DNA of 64,000 nt from Roseateles_B flavus (GCF_039872765.1 NZ_JBDPZC010000003.1:389784-453783), one strand, 5' to 3'. Counted from the first letter of the stretch, positions 44,203 through 53,950 are shown. The notes: generated from the sequence alone by a model not told the origin. A program made the numbers and translations.

Positions 44203-45117
44203 ATGGCCGGCTATGGTGCGCTGATCAAGGAAGTCGGGCGTGGCGCGCGGGGAGCGCGCAGCCTGGATCGGCCACAGGCCGCCGCCCTGTATGGCGACAT
44301 GCTCGATGGCCGGGTGCCGGACATGGAGCTCGGCGCCCTGCTGATCGCCCTGCGCATCAAGGGTGAAAGCTGCGACGAGCTGCTGGGCTTCCATGACGCC
44401 CTGCAGGCGCGCACCGCCAGGATCGAGCCGCCCGCGGGGCCGCGCCTGGTCCTGCTGCCGGCCCTCAACGGGGCCCGCAAGCTGGCCAATCTGATGCCGC
44501 TGGTGGCCCTGCTGCTGGCACGGCGGGGCGTGCCCGTGCTGATCCATGGCCGTCATGACTTCGACAGCCGGGAGAATTCCTTCGATCTCCTCCGGGCCCT
44601 GGGCCTTGAGCAGGCCACCGACCTGGCCGCCGCGCTCGCGGCCGGCCGGCCGGCGGTCGCCCCCCTGGACCTGCTGTGCCCCGGCCTGGACGCGCTGATG
44701 GCCCTGCGCCCGCGCCTGGGCGTACGCAACAGCGCGCACATCATGGCCAAGCTGCTGGACCCGGCGCCCGGGCGCAGTCTGCGCGTGGTGGCGGTCACCC
44801 ATCCCGAATACCTGGACAGCATGAGCGAAGCCCTGCCCGCCCTCTGCCGGGACAGCGGCGGCCAGGCCCTGCTGATGCGCGCCTGCGAAGGCGAGGCCCA
44901 TGCCCACCTGCGCCGCAAGGCCTGGATGCGCCGCTTCGGCCCCGACGGCAGCTCCGAGCTGCAGACGGGCGACGATGACCTGAACCAGCCGCTGCTGGAG
45001 CTGCCGGGCATCGATGACAACGCGGCCTTGATCCAGGACTTCCTCTCCGGCCGGCGCCCCTTGCCGGCGCGCATCGAGGAGCAGGTCGAGGCCCTGGACG
45101 CCCTGGCGCGGGCCTGA
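44203..45117 (+). CDS. ybiB: YbiB/TrpD2-like nucleic-acid-binding protein
   Basis: 304 residues with the anthranilate phosphoribosyltransferase fold: helical N-domain (LDRPQAAALYGDMLDGRVPDMELGALLIALRIKGES, first part typical) and an alpha/beta domain. The PRPP-binding motifs of true TrpD are lost, as in the YbiB/TrpD2 group, which binds DNA and is LexA-regulated in E. coli. I see no clear LexA box here, since the gene sits directly behind dsbA and probably shares its transcript. Confidence 0.82.
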   Translation: MAGYGALIKEVGRGARGARSLDRPQAAALYGDMLDGRVPDMELGALLIALRIKGESCDELLGFHDALQARTARIEPPAGPRLVLLPALNGARKLANLMPLVALLLARRGVPVLIHGRHDFDSRENSFDLLRALGLEQATDLAAALAAGRPAVAPLDLLCPGLDALMALRPRLGVRNSAHIMAKLLDPAPGRSLRVVAVTHPEYLDSMSEALPALCRDSGGQALLMRACEGEAHAHLRRKAWMRRFGPDGSSELQTGDDDLNQPLLELPGIDDNAALIQDFLSGRRPLPARIEEQVEALDALARA

Positions 45118-45662
45118 AGCACGGGCCTGAAGCACAGGCGATTGGCGGGCCCACCCGGCGCCGCGGACCCGCACGATTTGTGCGAACTGGTTACCAGCCG
45201 TTCTGCCATCCGCACGTTTTCAGCCTGGGCGCCCCCCTTCGCGGGACCTGGCCCCACGGCTGACGGCCCCGCCCCAACCCTGACCTGGCCGCGCTCGCGG
45301 CACCCGGATCGGTGCCGCGCCAGGCCCGGCGCAGGCCCGGCGGCGTCGCACTCCCGCCCCTCCGCATGCGGGTTTCCGCGGAGTCACCTGACGGTGCGAA
45401 GCCTCGCCGCCAGGGCCGCCGCCGCCGCGGCGCCTAGGCGAGAAGGTCCTCCTGGCGCAAGTCGATACAAAGCGTCACCAACACCCCAGGGATTTCCTCT
45501 TGTTAAATATTTCCTGCGTACGTCCAATATATTGTCATCAGCAGATGTACATCGTTGTGGTACGCAGGACTGCTGATGCAGGGCTCGGCCCTTACGCGAG
45601 CCTGTAGTTCCCGGTCCGGCCGGCCGGGACTCGTCCCCTCTAAACAAATCGGAACCCCTCCT
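45118..45662. other. 545-base intergenic region upstream of the collagenase gene
   Basis: The first 360 bases are GC-rich with nothing recognisable. From about 45480 it becomes AT-rich (TTAAATATTT, AATATATT) and holds a 10-base inverted repeat listed separately; this is the likely promoter and 5' leader of the collagenase gene. Confidence 0.5.
45512..45569. promoter_or_regulatory. Spaced 10-base inverted repeat upstream of collagenase
   Basis: TCCTGCGTAC (45512-45521) and its exact complement GTACGCAGGA (45560-45569), 38 bases apart, in AT-rich DNA about 95 bases before the collagenase ATG. It may be a pair of regulator half-sites or the base of an mRNA stem-loop. Confidence 0.45.
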
Positions 45663-48398
45663 ATGCGAACCCCCACTCTGACGGGGCTTGGCCTCGCCAT
45701 GTCCTTTTGCCTGAGCCTGTCCCACGCCGATGCCATCCCTGCGGGCCCGCTGCCGCAGAACCAGCAGGCGGACAGCCGCCTTCCCGCAGCCCACAGCCAC
45801 GCGGAGCACCGCACGGTCGATGCCAAGGACCGCCCGCCCGTGTCTGCGGAACGCTCGCGGCCCAGCACTGACAACGTCCGGCGCAGCAAGCTCAGCGTCA
45901 CCAGCAAGGCAGCGCTGGCCGCCTCCTGCGACACCACGCTCTTCACCACCCGCACCGGCAGCGCCCTGGTCGAGGCGGTGCGCACCAGCACGGCGGACTG
46001 CGTCAACTCGCTCTTCAGCCTGCGCGGCACCGACGCCCAGCGCGCCTTCAACGAGACCCAGATGCGCAGCGTCGCCGACGGCCTGCGCAGCTACGCCTCG
46101 GGCTACAACGGCACCAACAGCAGCGGCGTGCTGCAGCTGATCCTGTTCCTGCGCGCCGGCTACTACGTGCAGTACAACGACAGCGCTTCGGTGGGCACCT
46201 ATGGCAGCACCCTGAAGAGCGCGCTGCGCGGCGCCCTGGACACGCTCTATGCCAACGGCAGCATCTTCGGCGTGTCGGACGCCAACGGCGAGGTGCTGGC
46301 GGAGTCGGTCATCCTGATCGACTCCTCCACGGAGAACGCGCGCTACGCCTGGGTGGTCAAGCGCCTGCTGGACTCCTACACCAGCAGCTGGAACAGCTCG
46401 TACTACATGAAGGTCGCGGTCAACAACACCTTCACCGTGCTGTGGCGCGGTCACCAGAACGCCGACTACCAGGCCCTGGTGAAGTCCGATCTGTCGCTGC
46501 AGACCGCGGTCAGCAACTTCGCCAACCGCAACTGGGGCCTGATCGGCACCACCGAAAGCTACCTGGTCAGCAATGCCGCCAAGGAGCTGTCGCGCTTCCT
46601 GCAGTACCCCACCATCATCTCGACCACCCGGCCGCAGGTGCAGGCCCTGATGAACCGCGGCGGCCTGGGCACGTCCAGCCAGGCCATCTGGGTGGGTCTG
46701 GCCGACATGACGGACTACTACGACCCCGGCCAGTGCAACACCTATGGCAGCTGCAACTGGAAGCCCCGCGCCGAGGCCGCCGTGCTGCCGCTGAAGCAGG
46801 TCTGCAGCCCGAGCCTGACCCTGCGTGCCCAGTCCATGACGGCCGCCGAGCTCAACGCCACCTGCACCTCGGTGATCAACGAGGAGGCCTACTTCCACAA
46901 CAAGCTGCAGACCAACCGCACGCCTGTCGCCAATGACAACAACAGCAGCCTGGAGCTGGTGGTCTTCGACAGCAGCTCGGACTACCAGGACTACGCCGGC
47001 GCGCTCTTCGGCATCGACACCAACAACGGTGGCATGTACATCGAAGGCAATCCGGCCCAGGCCGGCAATGTGCCGCGCTTCTACGCCTATGAGGCCGAGT
47101 GGTCGCGGCCCACGTTCGAGGTGTGGAACCTCAACCATGAGTACACCCACTACCTGGACGGCCGCTTCGACATGTACGGCGACTTCAGCGCCAACATGAC
47201 CACCCCGACCGTCTGGTGGGTCGAAGGCCTGGCCGAGCACGTGTCCTACTGCTATCGCAATGTGCGCTACAGCAATGCCCTCACCGAGGCAGGCACCCTG
47301 CGCTATGCCCTGAGCACCCTGTTCGACACCACCTACGACAACGCCGACCAGACGCGCATCTACAACTGGGGCTACCTGGCCGTCAGCTTCATGATGGAGA
47401 AGCACCGCGCTGACGTCACCACCCTGCTGGGCCTGTACCGCAAGGGCGACTGGACGGGAGCGCGCAATCTGCTCAAGTCCACCATCGGCAGCCGCTACGA
47501 CAGCGAGTTCCGCAGCTGGCTGGGCACCGTGGGCACCAACGGCGTGAACTGCGGCAGCACCGCCCAGCAGGCGCCGGTGGCCTCGTTCAAGACCAGCGTC
47601 TCCGGCCTGACCGTGGGCTTCACCGACACCTCCACCGACGCCGACGGTACCATCGCCAGCCGCGTCTGGAACTTCGGTGACGGCAGCAGCTCCACCGCCG
47701 CCAACCCCAGCAAGACCTACGCCGCCCCCGGCAGCTACACGGTCAAGCTGACGGTCACGGACAACAGCAACCTGAGCACCACGACGACCCAGGTGGTGAG
47801 CGTCTCGAATCCGACTTCGCAGCCGCCGGTTGCCGCGTTCTCTGTTGGCACCACGGGTCTCACCGCCTACTTCACCGACACCTCCACCGACGCTGACGGC
47901 ACCATCGCCAGCCGCCTGTGGGACTTCGGTGACGGCAGCACCTCGACCCTGTCCAACCCCGCCAAGACCTACGCCACCGGCGGCACCTACACGGTGAAGC
48001 TCAAGGTGACGGACAACAGCGGTCTGAGCACCACGACCTCGAAGTCGGTGTCGGTCTCCGGCACGGTGCCCTCCACCTGCCCCACGCGTACCGACAGCAT
48101 GAGCAACGGCTGCGTCCGCACCGGCCTGGCCGGCAACGCGGGTGACCTGCTGTACTACTTCATCTACGTGGACAAGCCCAATGTGCAGCTGAGCATCAGC
48201 ACCAGCGGCGGCAGCGGCAATGCGGACCTCTACGTCAACACCCAGGGCTGGGCCTCGCCGACCTCGCACAACTACCGCTCCACCAGCAGCGGCAATGCGG
48301 AGACGGTGGTGGTGCCGGTGTACACGCCGGGCTACGTCTACCTGACGGTGTCGGGCAAGACGGCGTTCAGCGGGGTGAGCCTGAGCACCAAGTACTGA
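45663..48398 (+). CDS. colA: Secreted M9-family microbial collagenase
   Basis: 911 residues. A signal peptide (about residues 1-23, GLAMSFCLSLSHADA) and a propeptide-like region lead to the collagenase module, with zinc motif HEYTH at about 492-496 in NLNHEYTHYLDGRFD and a downstream Glu in WWVEGLAEH. Two PKD domains follow (about 637-718 and 721-802). They are close copies with an 84-residue (252-base) period. A PPC-type C-terminal domain comes last (about 805-911). This is the Vibrio/Clostridium-like order for binding and cutting native collagen outside the cell. The start at 45663 has only a weak ribosome site but exactly precedes the signal peptide. Confidence 0.94.
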   Translation: MRTPTLTGLGLAMSFCLSLSHADAIPAGPLPQNQQADSRLPAAHSHAEHRTVDAKDRPPVSAERSRPSTDNVRRSKLSVTSKAALAASCDTTLFTTRTGSALVEAVRTSTADCVNSLFSLRGTDAQRAFNETQMRSVADGLRSYASGYNGTNSSGVLQLILFLRAGYYVQYNDSASVGTYGSTLKSALRGALDTLYANGSIFGVSDANGEVLAESVILIDSSTENARYAWVVKRLLDSYTSSWNSSYYMKVAVNNTFTVLWRGHQNADYQALVKSDLSLQTAVSNFANRNWGLIGTTESYLVSNAAKELSRFLQYPTIISTTRPQVQALMNRGGLGTSSQAIWVGLADMTDYYDPGQCNTYGSCNWKPRAEAAVLPLKQVCSPSLTLRAQSMTAAELNATCTSVINEEAYFHNKLQTNRTPVANDNNSSLELVVFDSSSDYQDYAGALFGIDTNNGGMYIEGNPAQAGNVPRFYAYEAEWSRPTFEVWNLNHEYTHYLDGRFDMYGDFSANMTTPTVWWVEGLAEHVSYCYRNVRYSNALTEAGTLRYALSTLFDTTYDNADQTRIYNWGYLAVSFMMEKHRADVTTLLGLYRKGDWTGARNLLKSTIGSRYDSEFRSWLGTVGTNGVNCGSTAQQAPVASFKTSVSGLTVGFTDTSTDADGTIASRVWNFGDGSSSTAANPSKTYAAPGSYTVKLTVTDNSNLSTTTTQVVSVSNPTSQPPVAAFSVGTTGLTAYFTDTSTDADGTIASRLWDFGDGSTSTLSNPAKTYATGGTYTVKLKVTDNSGLSTTTSKSVSVSGTVPSTCPTRTDSMSNGCVRTGLAGNAGDLLYYFIYVDKPNVQLSISTSGGSGNADLYVNTQGWASPTSHNYRSTSSGNAETVVVPVYTPGYVYLTVSGKTAFSGVSLSTKY

Positions 48399-48555
48399 GC
48401 GTCTTGAGATGACGGGCCGGGAGTCTCCCGGCTCACCAATTCGGCGGCGCCTCTGCAGACATGCGGAGGCGCCGTCGGTGCTTGGCCGCCTGGAAACGGT
48501 TTCACAATGCAGTCCGGCGGCATGCTCGCTGCCTTGCGCGATGGAGCCTCCAGCG

Positions 48556-48921
48556 ATGAAGCCACTTGCCTACCTCATCCTTGCCCCGACGCTGGCCACC
48601 TTGCCGGCATGGGCCACCCCGTCGGTCGACGAATTGCTCCGCGACGGGGAATCCATGCTTGCGGCCGGACACTTCGACCGGGCCCTGGCCTCTTGCCGTG
48701 CAGGCCTGGACACCCTGGGGACGGCCTATATGCGCCCTGGCGTGGATGACGACACCGACCTGAAGCTGATGGCCGCCGATCTCCAGCGCAGAAACGGTCA
48801 TGTGGACCGCGCGGCGCAGCTCAGCTGCCAGATGCTGCGCGCCCGCATCGATCTGTACCGGCGTCCGGGACCGGGCGCCAGCGTTGCCGCGCCCCCAGCC
48901 GCGGCGAAGGCCGGCCGATGA
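48556..48921 (+). CDS. Small exported protein of unknown function
   Basis: 121 residues; not recognised. Signal peptide MKPLAYLILAPTLATLPAWA, then a helical region with a TPR-like flavour (DELLRDGESMLAAGHFDRAL, CRAGLDTLG, QRRNGHVDRAAQLSCQML) and a Pro/Ala-rich tail. Three Cys remain in the mature part. GGAG lies nine bases before the chosen ATG at 48556; an ATG at 48541 is also in frame. Confidence 0.6.
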   Translation: MKPLAYLILAPTLATLPAWATPSVDELLRDGESMLAAGHFDRALASCRAGLDTLGTAYMRPGVDDDTDLKLMAADLQRRNGHVDRAAQLSCQMLRARIDLYRRPGPGASVAAPPAAAKAGR

Positions 48922-49066
48922 CGCGCGCTACCTGGGCCAGCGCGTCGCGCAGCGCATCGGCCTGAGCCCCCTGCGAGCCCAGAAGCGTGTCATTGACACC
49001 TTCGAGCGCTGAGCTGCCAGCGGGCCGGCGTTTGCCCGCGACGATGAGCTGTTTTGACTTGCATCA

Positions 49067-49126
49067 GGTCTATATTCCATTTAGACCATAAGCAATCTAC
49101 GATTCAGTAGTTCTCATATATATAAA
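49067..49126 (+). promoter_or_regulatory. AT-rich promoter region of the sulfate-assimilation operon
   Basis: An inverted repeat GGTCTA-N9-TAGACC (49067-49087) lies 30 bases before a strong -10-like stretch (CATATATATAAAGG, about 49116-49129). No good -35 box pairs with it, as is usual for activator-dependent promoters such as those of CysB. CysB control is inference from the genes downstream. Confidence 0.45.
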
Positions 49127-49182
49127 GGACTTCTACAGTCCGCCACCTAGGCTGCCAATGGGGGCTGCCACAGGGAGCGGAT

Positions 49183-49950
49183 GTGGACTGGATTGCGGTT
49201 GCGAGCGGCTTCGGCGTCGGCGCCATCGTCGGGGTCACCGGCGTGGGCGGCGGCTCGCTGATGACGCCCCTGCTGCTCTCGGTCTTCAAGCTCAACCCGG
49301 CCGTGGCCATCGGCACGGACCTCTGGTTCGCCGGCCTCAGCAAGCTCTCCGGCTCCGTGGCGCACAGCCGCCACGGCCATGTGCGCTGGGACATCGTCCG
49401 CCAGCTGCTGGCCGGCAGCATCCCCGCCTCCCTGGCCACCGTGGCGCTGATGCACTTCAGCGGCCTCACCAAGGGCTGGGCCAGCGCCCTCACCTTCTCG
49501 CTGGGCATCGCCCTCTTCCTGACCGCCCTGGTCGTGGCCTTCCGCCCCACCTGGCAGGCCGTGGGCCTGCGCCTGGAGCGCTACATCCCTGAATCCCGCA
49601 AGCCCGCGCTGACCGTGATCAGCGGCCTGATCCTGGGCGTGCTGGTGTCCCTGTCTTCCATCGGGGCCGGGGCCATCGGCGCGACCCTGATCCTGCTCAT
49701 CCACCCCCGGCTGCAGGCCCGCTACATCGTGGGCAGCGACATCGCCCATGCCGTGCCCCTGACCCTGGTCGCCGGCCTCGGCCACGCCAGCCTGGGCCAT
49801 GTGGACTGGGCCCTGCTGGGCTCCCTCCTGATCGGCTCCATTCCCGGCATCTGGCTGGGCGCGCAGGCCACCCGCCGTCTGCCCGACGGCGTGATCCGCA
49901 GCCTGCTGTGCGCCTCCCTGCTGATGGCCGGCTGGAAAGTGCTTCACTGA
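49183..49950 (+). CDS. TSUP (TauE/SafE) family permease
   Basis: 255 residues with about eight membrane helices; the family repeat GVGAIVGVTGVGGGSLMTPL is followed by a second half with LVSLSSIGAGAIGATL. TSUP proteins move sulfite, sulfonates or other sulfur anions. The start is a GTG at 49183 with GGGAG just before it. First gene of the sulfate-reduction cluster, so sulfate uptake or sulfite export are the natural roles. Confidence 0.88.
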   Translation: MDWIAVASGFGVGAIVGVTGVGGGSLMTPLLLSVFKLNPAVAIGTDLWFAGLSKLSGSVAHSRHGHVRWDIVRQLLAGSIPASLATVALMHFSGLTKGWASALTFSLGIALFLTALVVAFRPTWQAVGLRLERYIPESRKPALTVISGLILGVLVSLSSIGAGAIGATLILLIHPRLQARYIVGSDIAHAVPLTLVAGLGHASLGHVDWALLGSLLIGSIPGIWLGAQATRRLPDGVIRSLLCASLLMAGWKVLH

Positions 49951-49969
49951 ATTCTTGAGTTGAACTGAC

Positions 49970-51661
49970 ATGTACGCCTACACCGACTTCGACCGCCAGT
50001 TCGTCCACGCCCGTGCCGCGCAGTTCCGCGACCAGCTGGAGCGCAACCTCGCCGGCACCCTGACCGACGACGAGTTCCGCCCCCTGCGCCTGCAAAACGG
50101 CTGGTACGTGCAGCGCCACGCCCCCATGCTGCGCGTGGCCGTGCCCTACGGCGTGATGTCCTCGCGTCAGCTGCGCCAGCTGGCCCGCATCGCCCGCGAG
50201 TTCGACCGCGGCTACGGCCACTTCACCACCCGCCAGAACCTGCAGTACAACTGGATCCCGCTGCCCCAGGCGGCTGACGTGATGGACTTGCTGGCCGACG
50301 TGGACATGCACGGCATCCAGACCAGCGGCAACTGCATCCGCAACATCACCAGCGATGCCACGGCCGGCGTGGCACCCGACGAGATCGTCGACCCCCGCCC
50401 CTACGCCGAGGTGCTGCGCCAGTGGAGCACCCTGCACCCGGAGTTCGCCTTCCTGCCGCGCAAGTTCAAGATCGCCATCTCCGGCGCCCGCGAAGACCGC
50501 GCCGCCATCGCCTGGCATGACATCGGCCTGCAGCTCAAGAAGAACGAGGCCGGCGAGGTCGGCTTCGAGGTGCTGGTGGGCGGCGGCATGGGCCGCACGC
50601 CGGTGATCGCCACCACGATCCGCGACTTCCTGCCCTGGCAGCAGATCCTCGTCTACATCGAGGCCATCGTGCGCGTCTACAACCGCTACGGCCGCCGCGA
50701 CAACGCCTACAAGGCCCGCATCAAGATCCTGGTGAAGGCCGAAGGCCAGGCCTTCTTCGACGACGTGAACCGCGAGTTCGCGCAGATCCTGCAGGACGAC
50801 CCGGCCGGCCACGAGCACATCATCCCCCAGGCCGAGCTGGACCGCGTGGCCGCGAGCTTCGTGGTGCCGGCTGGCGTGGCCGCGGTGCCAGGTCTTGACC
50901 TCTTCGAGGGCGTGCAGCCCGGCGCCTACAAGCGCTGGCTGGAGCGCAATGTGCACGGCCACCGCCTGAGCGGCTACCGTGCCGTGACGCTGTCCCTCAA
51001 GCGCGTGGGCCAGGCGCCCGGCGACGCGACCGACGCCCAGATGGACGCCGCCGCCCAGCTGGCCGACCAGTTCAGCCACGGCGAGCTGCGCGTGACGCAC
51101 GACCAGAACCTGCTGCTGCCCTGGGTCCGCGAGAGCGACCTCCCGGCGCTGTTCGAGGCCGCCCGCGACAACAGCTTCGCCACGCCCAACATCGGCCTGC
51201 TGACCGACATGATCGCCTGCCCCGGCGGCGACTTCTGCGCGCTGGCCAATGCCCGCTCCATCCCCGTCGCGGCCGAGATCACCGAGCGCTTCCAGGACCT
51301 GGACGAGCAGTACGACATCGGCGACATCGACCTGCACATCAGCGGCTGCATCAACTCCTGCGGCCACCACCACAGCGGCCACATCGGCATCCTCGGCGTC
51401 GACAAGGACGGCACCGAGTGGTACCAGATCACGCTGGGCGGCTCGGACGGCTCCACGCTCTCCGGCGCCTCGCAGGCCGGCAAGGTGATCGGCCCCTCCT
51501 TCGCCGCCGACGAGGTGGGGGACGTGATCGAGTCGGTGGTGAGCACCTACAAGCGCGAGCGCCAGGCCGCCGAGCGCTTCATCGACACCGTGCGCCGCGT
51601 CGGCATCGAGCCCTTCAAGGCTGCCGCCAACGCCGTCCGCTCCTCCACCGCCGCGCGCTGA
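49970..51661 (+). CDS. cysI: Sulfite reductase hemoprotein (nitrite/sulfite reductase family)
   Basis: 563 residues. Siroheme and [4Fe-4S] enzyme that reduces sulfite to sulfide with six electrons. Cluster ligands are C-x5-C in ACPGGDFCAL and C-x3-C in SGCINSCGHH, exactly the family pattern. The two ferrite-like half-domains are visible (GHFTTRQNLQYNW in the first). It lies 19 bases after the TSUP gene and before DUF934. No CysJ flavoprotein gene is present in the window, so its electron donor must be something else. Confidence 0.94.
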   Translation: MYAYTDFDRQFVHARAAQFRDQLERNLAGTLTDDEFRPLRLQNGWYVQRHAPMLRVAVPYGVMSSRQLRQLARIAREFDRGYGHFTTRQNLQYNWIPLPQAADVMDLLADVDMHGIQTSGNCIRNITSDATAGVAPDEIVDPRPYAEVLRQWSTLHPEFAFLPRKFKIAISGAREDRAAIAWHDIGLQLKKNEAGEVGFEVLVGGGMGRTPVIATTIRDFLPWQQILVYIEAIVRVYNRYGRRDNAYKARIKILVKAEGQAFFDDVNREFAQILQDDPAGHEHIIPQAELDRVAASFVVPAGVAAVPGLDLFEGVQPGAYKRWLERNVHGHRLSGYRAVTLSLKRVGQAPGDATDAQMDAAAQLADQFSHGELRVTHDQNLLLPWVRESDLPALFEAARDNSFATPNIGLLTDMIACPGGDFCALANARSIPVAAEITERFQDLDEQYDIGDIDLHISGCINSCGHHHSGHIGILGVDKDGTEWYQITLGGSDGSTLSGASQAGKVIGPSFAADEVGDVIESVVSTYKRERQAAERFIDTVRRVGIEPFKAAANAVRSSTAAR

Positions 51662-51681
51662 AGACTGCAAGAGAGACCGCC

Positions 51682-52179
51682 ATGAAGTTCATCGACACCC
51701 ACCACGACCAATGGCACCGCGTGGCCGGCGAGGACGGCCCGCTGCCCCACCCGAGCGCCGCTCCGAACCTGCTGCTGACGCTGGAGCAATGGCACGCCGT
51801 GCGCGACACCTGGCCCGCCGGCCTGCCTGTGGGCGTGGAGCTCGCCAATGATTTCGATGTGGAAGAGCTCGTCGCCGACCTGCCCCGCCTCGCCCTGATC
51901 GCCCTGCAGTTCCCCAAGTGGGTCGATGGCCGCGCCTACACCCAGGCCCGCCTGCTGCGCGTGCGCTACAAGTTCAGCGGCGAGATCCGCGCCGTGGGCG
52001 ATGTGCTCGTGGACATGCTGCCCTTGCTGGCCCGCACCGGCTTCGACGCCGTGCAGCTGCGCGGCGACCAGCACCGCGACGCCGCAGAGCGCGCGCTGAC
52101 CTTCTTCCCCGGCCACTACCAGGGCGATGTGAGCGAGCCCCGCCCGCACTTCGCCCAAGTGCTGGCCAGCCAGGCCTGA
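51682..52179 (+). CDS. DUF934 protein of the sulfur-assimilation operon
   Basis: 165 residues with no export signal. DUF934 proteins are almost always encoded between cysI and cysH in proteobacteria; their biochemical role is not established, though a supporting part in sulfite reduction is commonly assumed. The conserved C-terminal half is VRYKFSGEIRAVGDVLVDML and FDAVQLRGDQHRDAAERAL. Start at 51682 with GAGAGACC upstream. Position fits the family exactly. Confidence 0.88.
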   Translation: MKFIDTHHDQWHRVAGEDGPLPHPSAAPNLLLTLEQWHAVRDTWPAGLPVGVELANDFDVEELVADLPRLALIALQFPKWVDGRAYTQARLLRVRYKFSGEIRAVGDVLVDMLPLLARTGFDAVQLRGDQHRDAAERALTFFPGHYQGDVSEPRPHFAQVLASQA

Positions 52180-52190
52180 GGAGCACGGTC

Positions 52191-52994
52191 ATGAGCGACA
52201 GCGCCTCCGACGCCGTGTCCTTCCTGCCGCTGGGCAACGCACCGCAGAGCTCGGCCATCAGCCTCTACGCCCGCGCCACCGCCGGCTTCGACGCGCGCCT
52301 GGACGAGACCCGCGCCCTGCTGCGCGAGGCCCATGCCGAGTTCGGCGACGCGCTGCTGCAGTCCAGCAGCCTCGGCGCCGAGGACATGGTCATCACCGCC
52401 CTGCTGGCCGAGCTGCAGCTGCCCGTGGCCGTCGCCACGCTGGACACCGGCCGCCTGCACGCCGAGACGCTGGCGCTGATCCCACAGATCCGCACGCAGT
52501 ACGGCATCGAGGTGCAGGTCTTCACGCCGGTGGCGGACGCCGTCGTGCAGTTCGTGAAGACCCGCGGCGAGAACGCCATGTACGAGAGCCTCGCGCTGCG
52601 CAAGGAATGCTGCGGCATCCGCAAGCTGGAGCCGCTCTCGCGCATGCTGGCCGGCCGCAGCGCCTGGATCACCGGCCTGCGCCGCGAGCAGTCCGCCAAC
52701 CGCGCCGAAGTGCCCTTCAGCGAGCCGGACGGCCAAGGCCGCACCAAGCTCAACCCGCTGGCCGCCTGGAGCTGGGCCGACGTCTGGCATTTCATCCAGA
52801 CCCGCGGCGTGCCCTACAACGCCCTGCATGACCAGTTCATGCCCTCCATCGGCTGCGCGCCCTGCACCCGCGCCATCGCCGTCGGCGAGGACTTCCGCGC
52901 CGGCCGCTGGTGGTGGGAGGACGAGAACGCCAAGGAATGCGGCCTGCACAAGGCCAAGAGCAATGAAGATCTGAAGTCTGGAGCGACTGCATGA
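52191..52994 (+). CDS. cysH: Adenylyl-sulfate (APS) reductase
   Basis: 267 residues. It reduces APS to sulfite with thioredoxin. The paired cysteines ECCGIRK and CAPCTRAI bind a [4Fe-4S] cluster, which marks the APS-using rather than PAPS-using form; the C-terminal ECGLH holds the catalytic Cys. The choice of APS agrees with the absence of an APS kinase gene here. TGAGGAGC precedes the ATG, and the stop overlaps cysD by four bases. Confidence 0.95.
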   Translation: MSDSASDAVSFLPLGNAPQSSAISLYARATAGFDARLDETRALLREAHAEFGDALLQSSSLGAEDMVITALLAELQLPVAVATLDTGRLHAETLALIPQIRTQYGIEVQVFTPVADAVVQFVKTRGENAMYESLALRKECCGIRKLEPLSRMLAGRSAWITGLRREQSANRAEVPFSEPDGQGRTKLNPLAAWSWADVWHFIQTRGVPYNALHDQFMPSIGCAPCTRAIAVGEDFRAGRWWWEDENAKECGLHKAKSNEDLKSGATA

Positions 52995-53950
52995 ACGCCC
53001 CCGTGAACCTGGAACACCTGGTCGCCAACGTCGACCACCGCCATCTGGACCACCTGGAAGAAGAGGCCATCTTCATCCTGCGCGAGGTCGCCGCCGCCTT
53101 CGAGCGCCCGGGCCTGCTGTTCTCCAGCGGCAAAGATTCCTGCGTGGTCCTGCGACTCGCTGAAAAGGCCTTCAAGCAACGCGTGTCCGGCAACGAGTTC
53201 AAGGGCAAGCTGCCCTTCCCCCTCGTGCACGTGGACACCGGCCACAACTTCCCCGAGGTCATCGAATTCCGTGACCGCCGCGTGGCGGAGATGGGCGAGC
53301 GCCTGGTCGTCGGGCACCTGGAAGACTCGATCAAGAAGGGCACGATCCGCCTCGCGCACCCGCTGGAATCGCGCAACGGCCATCAGACCGTGACGCTGCT
53401 GGAGACCATCGAGGAGCACCGCTTCGACGTGCTGATCGGCGGCGCCCGCCGCGACGAGGAGAAGGCGCGCGCCAAGGAGCGCATCTTCAGCCACCGCGAC
53501 AGCTTCGGCCAGTGGCAGCCCAAGGAGCAGCGCCCCGAGCTGTGGAACCTGTTCAACACCCGCATCCGCCCGGGCGAGCATTTCCGCGCCTTCCCCATCA
53601 GCAACTGGACCGAGCTCGATGTGTGGCTCTACATCCAGCGCGAGAACATCCCCCTGCCGCAGCTCTACTACGCCCACGAGCGCCAGGTGATCCGCCGCAA
53701 GGGCCTGCTGGTGCCGCTGACCGAGGTCACGCCGCCCGAGGCCGGCGAGACGGTCGAGACCGCCACCGTGCGCTTCCGCACCGTGGGCGACATGACCTGC
53801 ACCTGCCCGGTGGAGAGCGACGCCGCCAGCGCTGCCGACATCGTGGCCGAGACCCTGACGGTGACGGTGAGCGAGCGTGGCGCCACGCGAATGGACGATC
53901 GCACCTCGGATGCCTCCATGGAGCGCCGAAAGAAAGAAGGCTACTTCTGA
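52991..53950 (+). CDS. cysD: Sulfate adenylyltransferase subunit 2
   Basis: 319 residues. Forms APS from ATP and sulfate together with CysN. The PP-loop motif is LLFSSGKDSCVVLRLA, and the family block RDRRVAEMGERL and RRDEEKARAKERIFS follows. The start shares four bases with the cysH stop. cysN begins 93 bases on; that gap holds one copy of the short repeat CAAGACCTGACCCC. Confidence 0.96.
   Translation: MNAPVNLEHLVANVDHRHLDHLEEEAIFILREVAAAFERPGLLFSSGKDSCVVLRLAEKAFKQRVSGNEFKGKLPFPLVHVDTGHNFPEVIEFRDRRVAEMGERLVVGHLEDSIKKGTIRLAHPLESRNGHQTVTLLETIEEHRFDVLIGGARRDEEKARAKERIFSHRDSFGQWQPKEQRPELWNLFNTRIRPGEHFRAFPISNWTELDVWLYIQRENIPLPQLYYAHERQVIRRKGLLVPLTEVTPPEAGETVETATVRFRTVGDMTCTCPVESDAASAADIVAETLTVTVSERGATRMDDRTSDASMERRKKEGYF

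Noticed and set aside
47619..48062. Direct repeat with a 252-base period, considered as a possible tandem-repeat element
   Set aside because: It is simply the two homologous PKD domains of the collagenase.
45384..48269. A 961-codon open frame antisense to the collagenase gene
   Set aside because: Ala/Val/Gly/His-rich repetitive text, a by-product of the collagenase codon pattern; the plus strand has signal peptide, HEYTH, PKD and PPC domains.
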